From an uncultured Christensenellaceae bacterium (GTDB lineage Bacteria; Bacillota; Clostridia; Christensenellales; Christensenellaceae): a stretch of DNA of 16,336 nucleotides. The stretch spans positions 1-16,336 of the forward strand of contig CAKROK010000050.1 in assembly GCA_934373295.1 (NCBI GenBank). Direction: 5' to 3'. Position 1 is the stretch's first letter; every line of letters begins with the position of its first letter. A model generated the notes under the pieces. That model was given only the letters and a program-made list of their open reading frames with translations. It ran no database searches and was not told where the DNA came from. Positions 14,258-16,336 of the stretch are shown piece by piece. Both the position numbers and the translations under genes were made by a program.

Positions 14258-15531
14258 TGAGAAATAATGAGAAAAAACACCCGGCTTTGAGGGTGATATT
14301 GAGCATCGTCGCGGCGATAGTTGTATTGGCCGTGGGCGGGGCGTGCGTATACACGCGCTTTGGTGGCTTTGGCACGGGCGAGTGCGCGGACGTTGATGAG
14401 TTTTCAAAATATGCGGGAGCTGTCTGCGACATATCGATACCCGATGAGACGCGGGTGGTAGCGCTGGGGGAGGCGACTCACGGAAACAGCGAATTTCAGC
14501 AGCTTAGGCTGGATGTGTTTAAGGTTTTGGTGGAAAGGTACGGCGTGCGCGCGTTTGCATTAGAGGCGGATTTCGGCGCATGTGAGGGCATAAACCGCTA
14601 TATCCACGGCGAGGAAGGAAGCGCGGCAAAAGCCCTCGCGGCGACGGGCTTTGCGATATATCGCACGCAGGAGATGGAGGACCTCGTCGAATGGATGCGC
14701 GATTATAATACAAAGGTGCAGACGGATAAGCTGAGCTTTTACGGCTTTGATATGGAGCAGTACGCATACAGCTTTCGATATCTGTTGGATGAACTTAAAA
14801 AGGAGAACGCCGACACGACGGAGCTGGAAAGCATATGGGATGACAAAAAGGGCGCATATAGGCAAAAATACAGCGCGAAGGAGCGAAGCGAAATAATAGA
14901 AAAGGTCAAAGATGAGATTCCGGAGGATAACGCTTGGGCGAGACAGCTGGCGGCTGTGCTGATACAGAACATCGAGCTGGGGAAATACATTGACGATTCG
15001 GGCGAGTTAAACGAGCATCGGGACAGCATGATGGAGCAAAACATACTATGGATATCACAGCGGGAGAGGGCCTTGGGCAACGAGTGCATCATAATATCGG
15101 GGCATAACAATCACGTGATGAAATGCGAAAGCCCGGGCATGGTCGGAATGGGCGCACTTCTTGCAAAGGAGCTGAAAAACGGTTATTATGTTATAGGGAC
15201 GGATTTTTATAAATCCACCTGCAACCTGCCCAAGCCGTTTACGGGAAAGCGCTTTACGCACGTGTTCTATTCATATGACCCGCTCGCAAAGGCGGCGAAA
15301 AAATGCGGTTTTGACGTGAGCTTTTTGGATTTTTCAAAAATCCCGGAGACATCCGCATTAAATGAGCAGTTATCAGGTGAAATTTGCATGGGCTCGTTGG
15401 GCGAAAGCTACAGCATTTTGATGGACTTTATGCCGAAAAGCTATCGGGTCATGCGCACGCCGAGAGCGGCATATGACGCTATGATTTTCGTGACGGACGC
15501 GCGTCCCATCGAAATCAAGCCCGCGGAATGA
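14254..15531 (+). CDS. Erythromycin esterase-family protein, N-terminally membrane-anchored
   Basis: The product is 425 aa. The start at 14254 overlaps the cat-like stop (ATGA); the next codon (14257) is also ATG and has better spacing from GAAAGAG, so either may be used. Residues about 11-33 form one hydrophobic helix after a basic N-terminus (MMRNNEKKHP), so the protein is predicted to be anchored with its catalytic part outside. ALGEATHGN (70-78) holds the Glu73/His76 pair, ALEADF (102-107) the next acidic residue, HRDSMM (255-260) the Arg region and SGHNNHV (282-288) the later His pair, all conserved in the Ere family. That family includes EreA/EreB macrolide esterases, but many members have other unknown substrates. 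Classic Ere enzymes are cytoplasmic, so the anchor is notable. Confidence 0.85.
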   Translation: MMRNNEKKHPALRVILSIVAAIVVLAVGGACVYTRFGGFGTGECADVDEFSKYAGAVCDISIPDETRVVALGEATHGNSEFQQLRLDVFKVLVERYGVRAFALEADFGACEGINRYIHGEEGSAAKALAATGFAIYRTQEMEDLVEWMRDYNTKVQTDKLSFYGFDMEQYAYSFRYLLDELKKENADTTELESIWDDKKGAYRQKYSAKERSEIIEKVKDEIPEDNAWARQLAAVLIQNIELGKYIDDSGELNEHRDSMMEQNILWISQRERALGNECIIISGHNNHVMKCESPGMVGMGALLAKELKNGYYVIGTDFYKSTCNLPKPFTGKRFTHVFYSYDPLAKAAKKCGFDVSFLDFSKIPETSALNEQLSGEICMGSLGESYSILMDFMPKSYRVMRTPRAAYDAMIFVTDARPIEIKPAE

Positions 15532-15551
15532 TTTGAAAAAGAGAGGAAAAC

Positions 15552-16184
15552 ATGGCATTCGACTTTAAAAAGGAGTACAGGGAGTTTTATCTTCCCAAAA
15601 ACAGACCGCAAATCGTGACCGTGCCTCGTGCGAATTTCGTCGCGGTGCGCGGAAAGGGCGACCCGAACGAGGAGGACGGGGAGTACAAGCGGGCGATAGG
15701 CGTGCTGTATGCCGTATCATATACCCTTAAAATGAGCTATAAAACGGATTATAAAATCGCTGGATTTTTTGAATACGTCGTCCCGCCGCTCGAGGGCTTC
15801 TGGTGGATGGACGGCATGAAAGAAATTGACTATTCGGATAAATCCGCGTTTAACTGGATATCGGCTATACGCCTGCCCGATTTTATAAGAAAAGAGGACT
15901 TTGACTGGGCGGTGGATACGGCGCGCAAAAAGAAGAAGACGGACTGTTCGGCGGCACAGCTTTTGACGATTGACGAGGGGCTTTGCGTACAGATTATGCA
16001 CATCGGGCCATATGACGATGAGCCAAAGAGCGTCGCGCTCATGGACGAGTATGTTAAGGAAAACGGGTATCAAAATGATTTTGGCGACAGACTGCACCAC
16101 GAGATATATCTCTCCGATCCGCGAAAAACCGCGCCGGAGAAGCTCAAAACGGTGATAAGGCATCCTATAAAGAAGAGAACGTGA
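15552..16184 (+). CDS. GyrI-like small-molecule-binding domain protein
   Basis: The product is 210 aa from an ATG with GAGAGG at 15541-15546. It begins MAFDFKKEYREFYLPKNRP and contains FVAVRGKGDPN (29-39), EYVVPPLEGFWW (74-85), QIMHIGPYDDEP (147-158), LMDEY (163-167) and HHEIYLSDPRK (182-192). This is the stand-alone GyrI-like (SOUL/BacR-type) domain, in which two similar halves form a cleft for small molecules. The HIGPYDD and EIYLSDPRK patterns are conserved in the Firmicutes proteins of this type. In other contexts this domain binds drugs as the sensor part of regulators such as BmrR/Rob, but this protein has no DNA-binding domain. It lies 20 nt after the Ere-like gene and probably belongs to the same transcript. 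Ligand unknown. Confidence 0.88.
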   Translation: MAFDFKKEYREFYLPKNRPQIVTVPRANFVAVRGKGDPNEEDGEYKRAIGVLYAVSYTLKMSYKTDYKIAGFFEYVVPPLEGFWWMDGMKEIDYSDKSAFNWISAIRLPDFIRKEDFDWAVDTARKKKKTDCSAAQLLTIDEGLCVQIMHIGPYDDEPKSVALMDEYVKENGYQNDFGDRLHHEIYLSDPRKTAPEKLKTVIRHPIKKRT

Positions 16185-16185
16185 A

Positions 16186-16336
16186 ATGACGGAGCTGACG
16201 GCGGGCGATATTTGCCCGCTGCCGGCTTATGTTTTCGATAGTTTTTTGCATTTTGAATTATGTAGGTTTGTCAATGATGTGTTACACGCTTCGGAACGAA
16301 AAAAGGATAGTTCTAGGCGACTTCCAGCCGAGTGGC
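16186..16336 (+). CDS. Doubtful ORF running off the window edge, with a hairpin inside
   Basis: An ATG 1 nt after the GyrI-like stop opens a frame of 50 codons with no stop before the window ends. It begins MTELTAGDICPLPAYVFDSF and later is rich in charged residues. I recognise no family, and 50 open codons by chance is not rare. No good ribosome binding site is visible. A strong hairpin (GCGGGC 16201-16206, GCCCGC 16214-16219) near its start is followed, after a gap, by T-runs at 16231-16236 and 16242-16247. That hairpin may instead be an imperfect terminator for the operon. The 3' part (after 16250) shows nothing else I can support. Confidence 0.2.
   Translation, partial: MTELTAGDICPLPAYVFDSFLHFELCRFVNDVLHASERKKDSSRRLPAEW
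16201..16247 (+). terminator. Possible imperfect terminator after the GyrI-like gene
   Basis: GCGGGC/GCCCGC forms a 6-bp GC-rich stem with a 7-nt loop, 17 nt after the stop codon, and can be extended with AGC/GCT after an internal loop. The T-runs start about 11 nt past the stem rather than directly after it, so termination efficiency is uncertain. Confidence 0.35.

Noticed and set aside
1..16336. CRISPR array, prophage, integrase, transposase or toxin-antitoxin pair
   Set aside because: No regularly spaced repeats, no recombinase or IS motifs and no recognisable toxin or antitoxin were seen on either strand.

Overview
This window looks like a chromosomal segment from a low-to-moderate-GC Bacillota, most likely class Clostridia. 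The signs are a classical rph-rdgB-yfcE metallophosphoesterase cluster, strong sigma-A-type promoters, purine-rich coding strands, GGAGG-type ribosome binding sites, and heavy use of ATA (Ile) and AGA/AGG (Arg) codons. Every supported gene lies on the + strand. The exact taxon cannot be read from the sequence alone.

Region 1 (1-1197): the C-terminal end of a CobW-type G3E GTPase, then a second G3E-like GTPase whose C-terminus looks like the DUF1980/YcgQ domain. A good intrinsic terminator closes this unit. Region 2 (1205-7194): an extended -10 promoter drives rmuC-uvrB-uvrA, a DNA maintenance and nucleotide excision repair operon. Region 3 (7206-9040): a promoter drives rph (TTG start), rdgB and a YfcE-like phosphodiesterase, packed with a 3-nt gap and a 1-nt overlap. 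These cover tRNA 3'-end processing, nucleotide-pool cleaning and a phosphodiesterase of unknown substrate. Region 4 (9058-9604): a perfect-consensus promoter, tRNA-Arg(UCU), tRNA-His(GUG), tRNA-Gln(UUG), tRNA-Lys(UUU), and a strong terminator.

Region 5 (9644-16336) is accessory-like. It starts with an alpha/beta hydrolase overlapping a TfoX N-terminal-domain gene. Next comes a TetR regulator coupled to a small five-helix membrane protein, with two abutting perfect 15-bp palindromes over its own promoter. Then come a palindromic MITE-like intergenic element, an isoprenylcysteine/phospholipid methyltransferase-family membrane protein, and a coupled 53-codon ORF. The last part is a compact run of homologues of drug-modifying or drug-binding proteins: a YhbS-like GNAT acetyltransferase, an internally deleted relic of a VatD/CatB-type hexapeptide acetyltransferase, a CatA-like acetyltransferase, a membrane-anchored erythromycin-esterase-family protein and a GyrI-like ligand-binding protein. 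The last three genes and the relic are linked by 4-nt overlaps or short gaps. The window ends in a hairpin and an ORF that runs off the edge.

The most interesting items are the tandem TetR operator, the G3E-DUF1980 fusion with a degenerate guanine-recognition motif, the collapsed Vat/CatB relic inside the coupled xenobiotic-like operon, and the palindromic repeat.
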